A stretch of DNA of 12,559 nucleotides from an uncultured Clostridia bacterium. GTDB lineage: Bacteria > Bacillota > Clostridia > Christensenellales > Aristaeellaceae. Position 1 is the stretch's first letter; each line of letters opens with the position of its first letter. The position numbers and the translations under genes were made by a program. Positions 11,839 to 12,559 of the stretch are shown here, piece after piece. The notes under the pieces are model-generated. The model saw nothing but the letters and a program-made list of their open reading frames with translations, had not been told where the DNA came from and searched no databases. The stretch is taken from the NCBI GenBank assembly GCA_947600345.1, contig CANQGC010000062.1, positions 1 through 12,559 of the forward strand, written 5' to 3'.

Positions 11839-12559
11839 ATGGATTTCGAACGCATCAAGACCCGTCTGGACGCGCTGGTGGCATCGGGCCGGAAGGCCGA
11901 GCTCCGGGGCGCGCTCAACATGCTCAACGAGGTCGATATCGCGGAATACCTGGAGGATCTGGACAACGAAAAGATGCTGATGGTGTTCCGGCTGCTGCCC
12001 AAGGACGTGTCCGCGGACGTGTTCTCCTACATGGACAACGACCAGCGCACCCGCATCATGGAGGCCATGGACGACGCCGAGGCCATGCGGCTGATCGACG
12101 ATATGTTCATCGACGACGCGGTGGACTTCCTGGAGGAGCTGCCCGCGGGCGTGGTCAAGCGCATGCTCCAGGGCTGCGACGAGAAGAAGCGCCAGTTGAT
12201 CAACCAGTTCCTGCGCTACCCGGACAACAGCGCCGGCTCCATCATGACCATCGAGTACATGGAGTTCAACGTGGGGACGACCGTGGGCCAGGCGATGGCG
12301 GAGATTCGCCGCACCGGCGTGGACAAGGAGACCATCAACACGCTCTACATCCTGGACGCCGGGCGCAAGCTCCTGGGCACGGTGGGCCTGCGCAAGCTGC
12401 TGCTCGCCAGCGACGACAAGCGCGTCGAGGAGCTGATGAACACCCAGGTGATCTTTGTGCACACCACCGACGACCAGGAGGTCGTGGCCGACACCGTGCG
12501 CAAGTACGACCTGCTCTCGATCCCCGTGGTGGACCACGAGGAGCGGCTGGTGGGCATCG
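11839..12559 (+). CDS. mgtE: Magnesium transporter MgtE, N-terminal part (3' truncated by window edge)
   Basis: The first 240 residues of an MgtE Mg2+ channel. The cytoplasmic superhelical N domain (about residues 10-127; AEYLEDLDNEKMLMVFRLLPKD, DDAVDFLEELP) is rich in Asp/Glu, as expected of the Mg2+-sensing region. It is followed by the conserved junction YPDNSAGSIMT (P128-T137) and a first CBS domain with INTLYILDAGRKLLGTVGLRKLL. A second CBS domain begins at about 200 (MNTQVIFVHTTDDQEVVADTVRKYDLLSIPVVD) and is cut by the edge. The transmembrane pore domain is outside the window. In the family, Mg2+ bound between N and CBS domains closes the pore. The ATG at 11839 follows AAGGAGGAGG (11823-11832). 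The gene is preceded by its own promoter and a long leader with an upstream ORF. Confidence 0.93.
   Translation, partial: MDFERIKTRLDALVASGRKAELRGALNMLNEVDIAEYLEDLDNEKMLMVFRLLPKDVSADVFSYMDNDQRTRIMEAMDDAEAMRLIDDMFIDDAVDFLEELPAGVVKRMLQGCDEKKRQLINQFLRYPDNSAGSIMTIEYMEFNVGTTVGQAMAEIRRTGVDKETINTLYILDAGRKLLGTVGLRKLLLASDDKRVEELMNTQVIFVHTTDDQEVVADTVRKYDLLSIPVVDHEERLVGI

Overview
The window reads as a contiguous piece of a GC-rich bacterial chromosome. Gene content and signals fit a low-abundance or uncultured member of the Clostridia/Firmicutes: a greA-lysS pair, a KdpDE-type two-component system, near-perfect AGGAGG ribosome binding sites, sigma-A promoters of the TTGACA-17-TATAAT type, and MgtE. That placement is inference; no rRNA or other marker is present.

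Layout, left to right. (1) The 3' end of a KdpD-like sensor kinase overlaps a complete KdpE-like response regulator, on the + strand (2-1379). (2) GC-rich hairpins end that unit. A strong promoter with a structured leader then drives greA, followed 52 bp later by lysS (+, to 3648). (3) A lone polysaccharide pyruvyl transferase family gene (+, 3712-4620) has clearly lower GC than its neighbours. (4) A perfect 13-bp hairpin at 4728-4756 separates it from a convergent four-gene sugar ABC importer on the - strand. In transcription order this is ATPase (9608-8082), permease (8039-6927), permease (6927-5854) and periplasmic-type binding protein (5800-4787). The binding protein is of the RhaS/LsrB type. 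(5) Divergent from it is an AraC-family regulator (9893-10828), translationally overlapped by a small HAD-IB phosphatase (10825-11385). The promoters of the two arms overlap face to face, so the AraC protein is the obvious candidate regulator of the importer. (6) The last 1.1 kb is a magnesium transporter gene, mgtE, cut by the right edge (11839 onward). A promoter at 11416-11444 gives it an unusually long leader of about 390 nt.

The most interesting part is the mgtE leader. It does not match the M-box magnesium riboswitch as I know it. Instead it has a 23-codon upstream ORF (11492-11563) with an excellent ribosome binding site. Its peptide starts Met-Asp-Asp and ends Arg-Arg. A pyrimidine tract directly after its stop codon is complementary both to a downstream leader segment (9 bp) and to the mgtE Shine-Dalgarno region (7 bp). 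That architecture suggests control of a Mg2+ transporter by translation of a leader peptide, analogous in logic to enterobacterial mgtL-mgtA but unrelated in sequence. This is a hypothesis from sequence only. Secondary points are a GraL-like hairpin in the greA leader, a 21-bp-spaced direct repeat just upstream of the greA promoter, a 10-bp inverted repeat enclosing the mgtE -35 box, and a binding protein without a lipobox cysteine.
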